Shown here: in pieces, positions 1-9,570 of the stretch | Numbering within the stretch: position 1 is the first letter of the stretch | How the letters are laid out: each line of letters opens with the position of its first letter | Assembly: GCF_013426205.1 (NCBI RefSeq) | Contig: NC_089422.1 | Location: 5,084,001 to 5,148,000, forward strand | Direction of reading: 5' to 3' | DNA length: 64,000 nucleotides | From: Metarhizium brunneum | Taxonomy: Eukaryota; Ascomycota; Sordariomycetes; Hypocreales; Clavicipitaceae | The notes under the pieces: generated by a model | The model's database searches: none | What the model was told of the DNA's origin: nothing | The model's input: the letters and a program-made list of their open reading frames with translations, nothing else | Translations under genes and position numbers: made by a program

Positions 1-2100
1 CGGGGATTTCATTTTAAGACCATCCTTGTGGGATCGTTTATATTCATCGTAGGCTTCTTTGAGTTTGGTCTCCTCCTCCTTCCAGTTTGTTCCTTGCCGT
101 CTCTTGGCTATTTCGTAATACGTCTCTCCCTTAAAACGCCGAGTCGGATCGAATCCCTGCTGTTCTAAAAGTAATTCTACAACCTTAATATTTTCTTGAC
201 CAATCGCTGCGAGAATGGGTGTCGCAAATTCGCCAGGAAGTGAGGGAACGGGGCCGGGGTCGGCATTCGCTGCACCCAAGCCCAGCAATAGTTGGATCAC
301 CAAGTCATGACCTCCTCTAGCTGCAGCTACCATCGATTCAGGGTCGTCGTATCCTTCCTTGACTTGCAAGATGCGGGCAACCGTTTCCTCGTCGCCACGA
401 CCGGCAGCTTGCCGCAAGGTTTTGTCATCCAAGGGCATGTAGAGCAGGTCATTCCTGGTCTTGGTAGAGCGAACAGTTCCGCTTCTGCGACCTGTGCTGG
501 TTGAGGTTGTTGCAGCTGGCGAATGTCGGGGGCTGTCAGGGGCATGAGAGTCGCGTGTATCGTGACCTTCCCCATGTGAGTGTCGGTCTTCTGATGTTCT
601 TCGCCTGTCACCCTGACGTTTTTTAGCTTCAGAGATGGCGGCACGGATTTCTTCTGCATTATCAGTATCGTCGCTGACACGGTCGATAGGTTCCTCCCCA
701 TTCACATTGGCCTTTCGCGGGTTCACGCCAGCATCGAGAAGCAGCCTCACCACGCCAAGGTGACCGTTGTCGACAGCATCAAGCAAAGGAGTGTCCTTGT
801 CGTAATTGACGCATTCTAAATTGCACCCAGCGTCGATCAGGAGTTTAACAATATCTTCGCATCCATTAATTGCGGCAATCTGAAGAGGCGTATTTCCAGC
901 ATAGTCAGCGACGTTCAGGTCTTCGGGTCGTTCTTGCAGCCGTTGCTTTGCCCCTTCGTATTCGCCACGGGCGCAAGCGCGGGCTAATAATGTCTGCCCG
1001 TGAGCATCGAGGTGTTTTTTGTGAGGTCCCATCTTGGCCGGCGACACATTTGCCTCGGCTGAAGCCGGAGTGGCCAAGCTACGTAATTTGGAGCTGCGGG
1101 GATGGGGGCTGCCGCCCGTAGATGAGTCGTCCGACTGATAGTCTGTAGATTGGAGAGGTGGGGGGAGGCGTCGTTTCTTGATACCCAGGCCGTTTGATGA
1201 CTGTGACGGAAATTGCGTAGATATACTTCGTCGATGTTGTCGATATGGGGGGGATACGGATCGATTTCGGCCTTCAATCTTTGGATGAGATGATCTGGAA
1301 TCCTTGTGTCGACCAGTATCGACACCGGCGCTTGTTGTGCGCTGACGGCGCGCCTTGCGAATGTCGGCCTCTTCGTCGGACTCGATCTTGGGTGCTTTGC
1401 GTTTGTGCGGCACGAGCCGTTCGCCTGACTTGAGCTTATCGCGTAGAGATGCCTTTGAAGATATCTTATGATGGGACTGTTCGGAATCTGATGGGGATGA
1501 GGGGCCAGCGTCAGAACGCCGCCTTCGGTTAGGATGATGGTTTTGGTTTTGTTGTTGCAGGTTATGGAGTGGAGAAACGGGTGAAGAGCTCATGCCACTT
1601 GAAGCTGCTTCCTTGTTGCGAGGTCGACGGTCCTTGTCGGCGGAGGAACCAGCAGAGACGGACGGGCGCTTCTTCCTGGCACCTTCGACGAGCCGGCTGC
1701 CAGCTGCGGAGGCGGCTGCTCCTTCGCCATCATGAGTGTGTTTTCCATTGCCGTTGGCGGCGTTTCCCTTGGAAGCGTCACCATCACTTTCGCTCCTGTC
1801 CTCCTGTCTCACTTTCCGGGCCTTTGAGGGCGAGTGGCCATCCTTGCCTGGCAGCACGATGGTCTCGGCGTCGGAGTCGCGGTCCTCTGGTGCATCGTCG
1901 GGGCGGGCAGTCAACGAGGAGGCGGAAGCATCGTCAGCAGTGGCAAGGCCAGTCTTGGGCTTGGGATCCCGTGCTGGCGACATGGCCTTCACGAGGGTTG
2001 GCGATTTGGATTTCTTGCCAGTCTCAGAGCTTGGCCGCTGCTGAGAGGAAGCGCCAGCAGGCCTCGTCTGGTCCGACTCGGCGGCATTCTGCGCATCCAT
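1..2100 (-). CDS. HOS4: HOS4-like ankyrin-repeat protein (Set3-type histone deacetylase complex), 3' end off window
   Basis: The frame is open for 700 codons from the ATG at 2100 to the window edge with no intron seen, so the C-terminus is missing. The first ~350 residues are disordered, rich in Ser, Pro, Lys and Arg with acidic patches. Ankyrin repeats follow: one block at about residues 357-475 (repeats containing GQTLLARACARGEY, GNTPLQIAAINGC and DTPLLDAVDNGH) and a second at about 550-640. A disordered N-terminus with a central ankyrin block is the layout of yeast Hos4, a subunit of the Set3 deacetylase complex acting on chromatin. The Hos4 assignment rests on repeat similarity and architecture; another nuclear ankyrin protein is possible. 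It is divergent from the AlkB-like gene, 2.35 kb away. The ATG was chosen as the first in the long frame that precedes recognisable protein. Confidence 0.78.
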   Translation of the reverse strand, partial: MDAQNAAESDQTRPAGASSQQRPSSETGKKSKSPTLVKAMSPARDPKPKTGLATADDASASSLTARPDDAPEDRDSDAETIVLPGKDGHSPSKARKVRQEDRSESDGDASKGNAANGNGKHTHDGEGAAASAAGSRLVEGARKKRPSVSAGSSADKDRRPRNKEAASSGMSSSPVSPLHNLQQQNQNHHPNRRRRSDAGPSSPSDSEQSHHKISSKASLRDKLKSGERLVPHKRKAPKIESDEEADIRKARRQRTTSAGVDTGRHKDSRSSHPKIEGRNRSVSPPYRQHRRSISTQFPSQSSNGLGIKKRRLPPPLQSTDYQSDDSSTGGSPHPRSSKLRSLATPASAEANVSPAKMGPHKKHLDAHGQTLLARACARGEYEGAKQRLQERPEDLNVADYAGNTPLQIAAINGCEDIVKLLIDAGCNLECVNYDKDTPLLDAVDNGHLGVVRLLLDAGVNPRKANVNGEEPIDRVSDDTDNAEEIRAAISEAKKRQGDRRRTSEDRHSHGEGHDTRDSHAPDSPRHSPAATTSTSTGRRSGTVRSTKTRNDLLYMPLDDKTLRQAAGRGDEETVARILQVKEGYDDPESMVAAARGGHDLVIQLLLGLGAANADPGPVPSLPGEFATPILAAIGQENIKVVELLLEQQGFDPTRRFKGETYYEIAKRRQGTNWKEEETKLKEAYDEYKRSHKDGLKMKSP

Positions 2101-4450
2101 GTCATTTATCTCAAAGAAGAGCAAGCGACTAACACCATCCTGGGAGATTCGAGACGACAAGTTTGATAAAATGACGCCGTGGTAAGCGGCGACGCTGGGC
2201 AGTTGAATTGAGGAACGATTCGACACAATCGACGACTACGTGTTACGGCTGGAAATATGAAGCAGTGGCGTCGAGAGCGCGCGAAAAAGTGCTGGATCCG
2301 GATGACGAGTGAAGGGCTGTCGGGCGATGCTGTAGCCCCTATCGAGGGCTTCCTTGGACAAGCCCCGACACGGGAGAACTGGAAGTGCGGCGCTGAGGGC
2401 GTGACTATAGCTGATCGCGTCGTCGGTTGTTTTGTCGCTACCTACCGACAGACAAGGGATGAGGGCTGCGGGTAGGAATGGTTGTGGTTGATGGAGAGAG
2501 AAGCCTCAAGTTAGACGAAGGTGGCGGCTGCGAGGACGGTGGCAAAGGAGGATGGGATGGGATGGATGGATGGATGGATGGATGCAAAGATAGAGGAGAA
2601 ACGACCAGACACGGCCAAAAGCCAAAAAAAAAAGCCCAAGCAGGACCAAAGCTAGACACGAAGAACCGGCTGGGCTGGGCTTAGTGCTTGAGAGTGGATT
2701 GACTGATGGGGACGGGGATTGACGAGTGCTCAAGTGCGACGACCGGGCCTTGTGCGAACCGGGATCAATTGATTGGGACTGGCTGGTTTTGGCTGCCGCA
2801 TGAGCCTGAATCTGCGGATGGAATACTGGTGATGGCAGTCGTATCAACCGAGAATATTGGACTGCCTGGTGCGGTCTGGTTCAACCGCGAGGCCCCGTCC
2901 CAGCGCATTCCGTCTGGTGCCATCAATGCCAATATTCCAGCAAGGCAGCACTAGCACTGCACAGCAGCTGGCCAGTACTGAGTACCGAGTACCTAAGTCC
3001 AGATGTCCTCAGTATCTTGAAGTACAATATACGTGCCACGCCTGGGGCTCGATACCGGGCGGCCAGCCACGAGCTTGTATTGCCGGTACAAGCCAGCTGC
3101 ATGTGCTTCTCCAGCTGTCCAGTGGCGGGCCCCGCTGCGCCTGCTTGCTCAACTGCTTGCGACCAGGCACGACCAGCATAACACAGCACAGCTCCTTCCT
3201 GCTTCCTGCCTCCGCCAAACTTTGTACGGCGTAGAAGTACTTGGTGCGAGTCGCAATAAAAAGGATACGCATGTCCTACAATCGCTCCCCATCCACCCAC
3301 AGCCAAAGTCTGATCGTCGCGCAATGATTGGGCCAGTGGAATGAAGGTGGGCCTGTCTGGTCCAGCTAGCGCTGCGGACAAATGGCGCAGTTTTGGGCCG
3401 AAACGCTGCGTCGCCCAGCCATCAAGCATCACGCGAGCCCCTCACCTTTGCGCCCTACGACTGGCTGCCTGCTTTGAGGTGCTCCGTCCTGCATCCAATA
3501 TTCTCAAACGATCGAGGTCCGATGCTTGCAAGTAGATGCCGTACATTGTACGGAGTATGTACCTAATGTAGTTGCAATGTGATTGATTTCGACGGCGAGA
3601 GGTGACGGGCCCAGGTGCCAGAGATGCAATAAATTCCTAGGTACTCCGTACATTCTTACTAGTACTCCGTATCCATCAACAATATCAGCACTTGTTCCGC
3701 CGTCTCGCACAATTTTTCCGGCTTCGTCTCCACCCCGTCGCCCACTCACAGTGCCAACACCACTCATCATCACCATTTCTTCCACCTACTCCGTACTCCG
3801 TACCGGGCCCCCCTTTCCAGCCCCGTCTACTTATCGACAAGAGAGCCGTTTCTGCCTAGTCTCTTGCTCCAAGAAGCTCCAACCTTTTCTCTCTCTTGTC
3901 CATTGCTAGCATCATGCGTTTGTTGGCCAGATAACCCTTCACCGCCCAAACCTAGCTCGTGCTTTCTTCAAGGATACGCGCCTCAACAACACGGCACGAG
4001 CACACGGGTCTTGTCCAACTCGCCATACCCTATTGCCAGATGCACCGTGCACATTCTTCCATGTGCCACCTCTACCTGTCTGTCTGCATTGATTTCCCCT
4101 TGCCGTGGCGAGTCTGACAGGTGGTCAGTGCCATCGCATCCGTCTCCATCCACGAACGACGGGGCAAACACTCTGACGACGTTGGACATGCGTTTGATGA
4201 TTCGAGAGACCTGGCATCAACCTGTGTCTTTGCTTTTGGCACTGCGTCGTCATTCGCCACGCTACGTCTGGCTTGAGCTGATTTCACCTTGGAACAGACT
4301 GTAGCACTATTTGAGACACCGGTGCTGTTGATCTACCTTCTGTCTACTCCGTACCGAGTACTTCAACACAAAGAGTACCACAAGAAACAAGAGGCGGGAA
4401 AGCGACGTCCCCGCGAGTCTGCCTGCTCCTCCCCATCCGAGAGCCTCACG
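2101..4450. other. Divergent spacer with GGAT microsatellite and GTACTCCGTAC motifs
   Basis: This 2.35 kb lies between two divergent genes and should hold both promoters. A (GGAT)n tract occupies about 2551-2583. Copies of the motif GTACTCCGTAC or close variants sit at 3548, 3641, 3662, 3793 and 4345. Several open frames of 60-170 codons exist on both strands, but none resembles a known protein and they overlap one another, so no gene is called. The last ~500 bases are C/T-rich, as expected near a fungal transcription start. Confidence 0.6.
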
Positions 4451-5397
4451 ATGGCAACAAACCAAGTCTCACTGCCGCCTTCGCTAGAAGATGCCAGGAT
4501 ACATGGCCTGCCGTCCGCGGCTTATTATATTCCCGACTTCATCAGCGAGGAGGAAGAGCACTTTATACTCGGCAAAGTATGTCAACCCCGGCCCCCTTCG
4601 CTCGCCTTCTTCTCAACCAACGCATGGGCCATGATATGTGTGTATTGTCACATTGTCTCTCTTACTGCTACTGACCGTGCCGCCTCAGATTGCTGGCGCC
4701 CCGAAGCCTAGGTGGAAACAACTCACTCATCGTAGACTGCAAACCTGGCCGTCCGACCTTGTCCAGAACAGATTGCTCGACTCTCCTCTTCCTGAGTGGC
4801 TCGAGAATCCAGTAGTGTCCCGAATCTTGTCCCTCTCCACCGTCAAATCCGACGGCGGCTCCAAGCCCGGCCCCGACCTCGAGGCAGAACACATCTTTGC
4901 TCAAAGCCCGCATCGACGACCGAACCACGTCCTCATCAACGAGTATCCGCCTGGCGTAGGCATCATGGCACACAAGTTAAGTATTTAGCTCTACAACGTA
5001 GTACAATGCCCCTAAAGCTCATCCGACCTAGGATGGCGCTGCATATTGGCCTGTCGTGTGTACCGTCAGCCTCGGGGCCAGTCTCTGCCTCAACCTGCAC
5101 CGGAACAGAGACGACGGTGCTCTAGATCCAGTCCCCGCATGGAGAATTCTCCAGGAACCTCGTAGCCTGCTCATCACAACAGATGACTTATACACGGACT
5201 ACTTGCACGGCATTGCGGATATTGAAGAAGACCTCGATCTGTCTGCAGATACTATAGTAAACTGGTCAACGCTACGATGCTCTCAGCAATTTGCAGATGG
5301 GCGCAATGTACGCCAGACAAGGACCAGCCTAACCTACCGAGACGTCCTCAAGGTGTCAAGGATGGGGAACAAGCTTGGCATGTTCTCCAGACGGTAG
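4451..5397 (+). CDS. ALKBH6-like 2-oxoglutarate/Fe(II) dioxygenase, reading frame apparently broken at intron 2
   Basis: Three exons are recognisable: 4451-4576, 4689-4975 and 5032-5397. Intron 1 is GTATGT to TCAG, phase 0. The protein starts MATNQVSLPPSLEDARIHGL and carries the ALKBH6 hallmarks: YYIPDFISEEEE near the start, W-x-x-L-T-x-R-R-L in exon 2, NEYPPGVGIMAHK-D for the iron-binding HxD, LYTDYLHGI for the distal histidine, and RTSLTYRDV with the 2-oxoglutarate-binding arginine. AlkB-family enzymes demethylate nucleic acids; ALKBH6's substrate is poorly defined. Intron 2 is odd: the donor GTTAAG at 4976 (phase 2) and the only suitable AG (5030-5031) do not restore the exon-3 frame, which needs one more G before GAT at 5032. 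Splicing as written would end at a stop at 5123-5125, losing the distal histidine and arginine. It is either a real null allele or a one-base error. Confidence 0.7.
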
Positions 5398-5451
5398 CCC
5401 TAGGCAGTAGAGTTGCACGGCGATTGTGTCGCCACCAGAGGCGGCTGTTCC

Positions 5452-6484
5452 TTAGAATACACCCGGCATCATCATCCACTTGTTAGCCACTGTGTCCGCT
5501 CCAAACTTGCCAGCATACCACTTCTTGGTACCGTGTGCTGTAGAACCAAGATTGGCTACGACAAAAGCCAGTCCACACAAGACGGACACATTGAAAGCGC
5601 GGCCAGGTGGTGCTGCCATGATCGAAATCGCCAGATATATGACACACTCAGACGTGTAGTGTGGGCAGATGATGTACTTGAACATTCCCTCGTCCGGAAG
5701 TGTATACTTCTTTAAACTGGCCAGATATCCATGGCACTTGTACTGCGCAAACCACGCACCAAAGAACACGGTCAACGTAAACAGTGCTCTTGAGGTCAAG
5801 ACCACAGCCTTCGTGGGAGCTTGCCATGATTCAAGAATCGCCCCTTGTAGTCATCAGCCACAGCCCTCGAACACCACGCCGTCTTGAAGCTAAAGCAAAC
5901 CATGACAACGAAAAAGAGTACGAGGGAAAGTAAAACTCACCGGACCCTTCCACCCACACAGAAATACCCATGAGCCCGTAAAATCCCAACCCCAACACCC
6001 AATGCACCCACCACATGGGCGTCCTGCCGGGCTTCACCACCCAGAAACACTCAAACAGTCTCCTTCCGCCCTGAGCCGCCATCATTAACCACGCGAGAAG
6101 CACACGGTCCAACTCTACCGACGGCTCTCCCGACAGGGAAACCTGTCTTTCTGCAATGAAGGACACTACTGATCCATGAGTAAGGTACTGCCATGCCCAG
6201 AAGGCAGATAGACACGTGGACAACAGATAGAAGTGCCAGAAGTATGAATGTGGGAGCTGCCCCATGGCCGTCAGCTTGCCGAGCATGGATGCGAGCTTCG
6301 AGCTTGTCGGGGCGGAGGAGCCCCGTGGTCGACGGGCGCCGTAGTCCGTGAGTGTGCTGCGGGCTTCATTGGGAAGTAGTTGGAGGGAGAGGACGGATGC
6401 GGCTGCTAGGAGGAAGAACGTCTGACAGTATGTTGCGGGTGGTGTTGTCGTCAGTCTGTGTATTAGGGGCTGGAGGGCGTCCAT
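5452..6484 (-). CDS. DFG10: Polyprenal/polyprenol reductase (SRD5A3/DFG10 family)
   Basis: Two exons, 6484-5941 and 5843-5452, are joined by a 97-nt GTGAGT...AAG intron in phase 1, giving 311 residues. The protein is hydrophobic with about six membrane segments and ends in the steroid 5-alpha-reductase C-terminal region. Recognisable blocks are QGGRRLFECFWV, CPHYTSECVIYLA, and the terminal HGTKKWYAGKF followed by WMMMPGVF. This family acts in the ER membrane in conversion of polyprenol to dolichol, the lipid carrier for N-glycosylation. The length suits fungal DFG10 and human SRD5A3 (~318 aa). The HYTSE block and the K-W-Y near the end separate it from the TSC13 enoyl reductases. It is convergent with the AlkB-like gene; the two stops are only 55 bp apart, so the 3' UTRs probably overlap. 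Confidence 0.88.
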
Positions 6485-7281
6485 TGTGGTTGGAGTGCTC
6501 GGGGGATGGAAGGGTTTGGTTTTGTCCGCGGAGCTTTTTGGCTTGTTGGCGATGGCCTGGTATATGAAGCTGGGTGGTGGATCTGTGCTACCCTATATAT
6601 GTGGTGGTTGGCCAGATTTTTTTGATTTTTTTTCAAATAGATCTATAAGACCGGGAGTGGTTTTGGAAAATGCTCCAACTCAGATTGGTTTAATGCGGTT
6701 GAGATGTGTGTAGACTGGATCATGTTCGAACAGTTGGCTCTTGGGTAGAAGCACGTATGTGTGTCCCATGGAATTAGGGAGTGTCCAACTACACAACTAC
6801 CTGGATAGTGCTTCGGATGCTGACCTATGTTGGTACCATAAATGAAGAAGATGGTCTCTTTTCTTCTCAGGAACAACAGGCTAGTGAAGTACCCCAGGCC
6901 GACTATTGGCTACAAGTTCGATGAGATCCTGCATTGGGAAAAAGGTCCTCGAATGTGGTTGTCATCTATTCCGTGCTAGAGACAGATAGCCAACAAAAGG
7001 GTCCAAGTTTTCACAAAACCTAACTTAATCCCACGAGTCGCAGATTCTGCAAAGCAATCAGCTGGATAATGTGAGTTGAAATTGAATATATAACCGAAAA
7101 GAAGTGCCTCGCCCAACAGCTTCGGACTGTTGACAACGCCAATATACCAGGTTTGAGAGCTTGACTCGAGCGGCCAAAGCAGCAAAATTACATACATCCC
7201 TATACCCCTTCACATTGAAATGAAATCCTTTTCACCTTCGTCGCTCAAAGTTTCAGTTTATCCGCACCCAGACCGCAGGCC
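6485..7281. other. Spacer: reductase promoter and WSC-gene 3' flank
   Basis: About 800 bp with no supportable gene. A TATATA-like run at 6594-6600 is roughly 110 bp upstream of the reductase ATG on the minus strand and could be its TATA element. The rest is moderately AT-rich and probably includes the 3' UTR of the WSC gene. Confidence 0.5.
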
Positions 7282-9397
7282 TTAGCAGCCCGGCCAGCGC
7301 TTGCACTTGTCCTTGGGGTCAACCCACTGGTTAACTCTCAGGCAATCCTGGTACTGAGCCTTGCAACGCTCAAGAGCCCAGGCGGGATTGTTGCCGCCCC
7401 ATCCCCAGCATTGAAGGCTGTCAGAGCCCCTTGCGGACCAGGCTCCCGTGGAGACGGAGCCGGCGGCGGCGCAGGTGCCGGAACCTCCGTTGTCCGGCCC
7501 GGACCAGCGTTTGGCAAACTCCTCGTCAGATTCGCCGGCTCGCTTGCGCCAGCTGTCCCTCCAGCCTAGGGACTCGCAGCCCTTGTTGTAGGTGGCGACG
7601 CAATGCGTGTACTGCTCCTCGCAGGCCTGGGAGCACACGCTGGGCCACCGGGGCCAGGGGAAGCCGGGGCAGTTGCGGCTCTCAGCTTCGGTGTAGTACT
7701 TGAAGGGCTTCTCGTCGAACTCGTCCTTGCAGTCGTTGCAGCCTACGACGGGCAGGGGGATGCCGCCGACGGGCTTGCCCGGACCATAGCCGTACTTTTG
7801 GTTAGTGGGTTGCGTGCAGATGTTGGTCGGCTCGGGAGGGCACGAGGTCGCCGGCTTCGTGGTCGTGGTAGCAGGCTTGGAAGTCGTCGGGCAAGGATAG
7901 ACAGATGTCGTGGTGGTAGGGGGATTGCTGGGAGGCTTGCCGCCGCCGCCGTGATGCTTGTCCCAGCAGTCCCATTTGCCGCAGCTGTCGGAAGGGCACC
8001 AGGATGCGCAGTAGGCGTCGATGAATCCGCACCAGGCCTTGAATTTGAAGCATTCGATAGAGCCGGGCCAGCCTGCGTTCTTGAAGCATGAGGAAACCTG
8101 CTTGTGGCAGGTCTTCTGGGCAATGATACAGCCGTTCTTATCACCCCAATGGGGGAGAGGAGGAGCACACCAGCTGCCACACTGCCACTCGCACTTGGGA
8201 GGGAGAGTTACCGTAGCAGTGCAAAGGTTGGTGGTGGTGTGAGGTATATCCTTGGTGGTAGTAGTTGGCTTGGTAGTAGTCTGGGGCTTGGTAGTTGTTG
8301 TAGTCTGGGGCTTGGTGGTGGTGGTAGTCTGGGGCGTTGTGGTGGTGGTCTCAGGCTTTGTGGTAGTAGTCTGAGGCTTGGTGGTTGTGGTAGTCTCGGG
8401 CTTTGTAGTTGTAGTAGTCTCAGGCTGTGTAGTTGAAGTAGTCTCAGGCTTGGTAGTTGTAGTAGTCTCGGACTTGGTAGTGGTTGTATCAACAGGCTTC
8501 GTTGTAGTCGTATTGCTGGGAGGCAGAGACGTGGTAGTTGTACCAGGCTTGTGGCCACAAGGCTCAAGAGACTCAAGATCCTTGGCAACCCACAAGTTTA
8601 GTCGACCGCGTCCACCGCAGGTGTCGGAAGAGTCGCCCTGGCAAGGCATATTGCACTGAGAGGTATCAGCCTTGGCAGTGTCGTTGGCCAGGACAACACC
8701 GCACCAACACTCCTTGCCAAACTCGACACCAGCAAAGGGGAAGCCTTGCTTCTCGCACGCCGCCAGGCACTTCTTGGTGGTGAAGGTAGAGGCATCAAGG
8801 TCAATGGGATAGGAGAGAGTGCGGCCCTTGGGAGAATCGTCGGTGTAGCAACCGAGAGACTTGTAGTCATCGACAGTGACGTCGCTGGGGCTCTTGGGAA
8901 AGGTAGGATCCTGCCAGACTGAAAGAGTGTTGTCGCCACCACAGGTCTCGGTCTTGTTCCCGCTGCAGGGGAACGAGCATTTGGACTCATCGAGCTGAGC
9001 GCCGTTGACGGTAGCACCGCAGAAACAAACGCCGTAGTACTCAAGACCAGCATATCGGAAGCCATTGCCTAGAATCACCATGTTAGTAATGAGATATGAG
9101 AGCTTAGTCGACTCCCTTGTTACTCGAGTGAGGAGTATATTGGAGTCTACGCAAACTAGTTTTCTCGCTTAACGGCCACATACCCTTGCAGTCAGCAATA
9201 CACTTCTCAACCGTCATATCCTGCTGGTCCAGGCTGGACCGGAAAACGAGAGCGTTGGGGTTGCCATCTTGGAAACAGCCAGAGTAAACAAAGGGCTTGA
9301 AAGGCTCAATGCAGGGAGGTAGCTCAATGTTCCATGCCTGGGTGATCGAGACAAGAGCCGCAGCCGCAACGGCCAAGGCTGACCTACACAAGGTCAT
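7282..9397 (-). CDS. Secreted protein with two WSC domains, Thr/Pro repeat linker and Cys-rich C-terminus
   Basis: Exons 9397-9184 and 9068-7282 (phase-1 intron, GTATGT...TAG) give 666 residues. A signal peptide with an Ala/Val-rich core spans residues 1-21. WSC domain 1 covers about residues 36-125 (YSGCFQDG, GLEYYGVCFCG, CSGNKTETCGG) and WSC domain 2 about 139-225 (SLGCYTDD, GVEFGKECWCG, CGGRGRLNLW). Residues ~240-350 are a degenerate KPxTTTT repeat, probably O-mannosylated. The remaining ~300 residues are rich in Cys and Trp (CEWQCGSWCAPP, CGFIDAYCASWCP) and I do not recognise them as a named domain. There is no transmembrane segment and no C-terminal GPI-type hydrophobic tail, so it is likely secreted or wall-associated and not a Wsc1-type sensor. 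WSC domains are thought to bind carbohydrate. Its substrate is unknown. Confidence 0.85.
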
Positions 9398-9560
9398 GTT
9401 ACCTAAAAGGTGTTGTGCGAAAAGAGGCAAAGGCTAAGGGGAGTCCAAGTATAATATGAAGGATGAATAGGACAATCTCCCACAACGAAGAGAGAGAAAA
9501 CCTAGTGATACAGGAGAACCCAGAGATTCTCTCAAGGCAGATGCCAGAGGATCCCGAGGC

Positions 9561-9570
9561 TATATATACT
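9561..9570 (-). promoter_or_regulatory. TATA-like element of the WSC gene
   Basis: AGTATATATA on the minus strand, about 165 bp upstream of the WSC-protein ATG, is the clearest TATA-like sequence near any gene here. Position and strand suit a core promoter; the transcription start is not known. Confidence 0.45.
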
